Origin: Penaeus vannamei
Taxonomy: Eukaryota; Arthropoda; Malacostraca; Decapoda; Penaeidae
Length of the DNA: 22,500 bases
Assembly (NCBI RefSeq): GCF_042767895.1
Contig: NC_091576.1
Coordinates: forward strand, 28,351,980-28,374,479
Direction: 5' to 3'
Shown: positions 22,359-22,500 of the stretch, piece by piece
Numbering within the stretch: position 1 is the stretch's first letter
Layout: every line of letters begins with the position of its first letter
Made by a program: the position numbers and the translations under genes
The notes under the pieces: generated by a model
Told to the model about the DNA's origin: nothing
The model's database searches: none
The model's input: the letters and a program-made list of their open reading frames with translations, nothing else

Positions 22359-22500
22359 GTCTGTGCTTGTTTAAGTGACAGTTAGGTTTGACCATCCGAC
22401 GGTGCCCTTTTATCCAGCCGCTGGTGACCCAGGCTACCAAGGGCAGATGTCACGATGACCACACGGTTTGGGTTAGTTTTAGAAGCACGCGGACATGACT

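Larger units (their letters stand above)
20780..22440 (-). mobile_element. Degenerate non-LTR retrotransposon (Jockey-like), ORF2 remains
   Basis: On the minus strand the pieces follow the order of a LINE-type ORF2: endonuclease (about 22360-21950), linker (21681-21478), then reverse transcriptase (about 21260-20850). The endonuclease part shows TTYLPPHRPYI and GNFLAHHRLF, the latter in place of the GDxNAHH catalytic motif. A frame change lies in a run of seven A (22093-22099, plus strand). The RT part shows AFDTVWHNS at 21004-21030 (motif A), preceded by an in-frame stop, and IYTDDI at 20864-20881 (the YxDD catalytic core). The two motifs are only about 120 bp apart, so most of the palm between them is deleted. 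The element is dead. Its 5' end may extend past the window. No poly-A tail or target duplication was found. Confidence 0.8.

Overview
The window is eukaryotic. It holds genes split by short GT-AG introns, very long dinucleotide microsatellites, homopolymer tracts and a decayed non-LTR retrotransposon. The protein content (a secreted animal heme peroxidase of the arthropod peroxinectin / chorion-peroxidase type) together with the extreme density of AT, TG and TC repeats suggests a decapod crustacean, most likely a penaeid shrimp. The species is an inference.

The main content is two copies of one heme peroxidase gene, both on the minus strand. Copy B (10736-16923) is complete: I could thread 14 exons with consistent phases and GT-AG borders into one 752-residue reading frame with a signal peptide and all key heme-site residues. 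Copy A (1-4772) has the same exons 1-10 with identical phases, and is cut by the left edge two bases before the end of exon 10. No disabling change is visible in either copy.

The two genes belong to a tandem duplication of about 12 kb. Unit A occupies 1-8159 and continues off the left edge. Unit B occupies 8160-20156. Homology ends at 8159 and 20156, and the A/B junction carries a 600-bp compound microsatellite (about 8165-8767). Identity between the units is patchy: about 4% divergence over 1-302, almost none over about 303-1490, roughly 1% up to about 5900, then clearly lower with many indels out to 8159. This suggests gene conversion over the gene body. Copy A has also lost about 215 bp just upstream of its start codon, with a templated filler at the scar.

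Upstream of each peroxidase gene, on the same strand, lies a short exon-like piece encoding the end of an ankyrin-repeat protein (5730-5866 and 18075-18211). Between the genes (8768-10735) I see the candidate 3' end of copy B (AATAAA at 10468-10473) and AT-rich DNA without a convincing gene. To the right of the duplication (20157-22500) the main content is a broken Jockey-like non-LTR element on the minus strand, with recognisable endonuclease and reverse-transcriptase pieces.

I found no sign of a previously undescribed system. The points most worth checking are the mosaic history of the peroxidase pair, the promoter deletion in copy A, the changed residues at the start of exon 10, and the stranded ankyrin exon.
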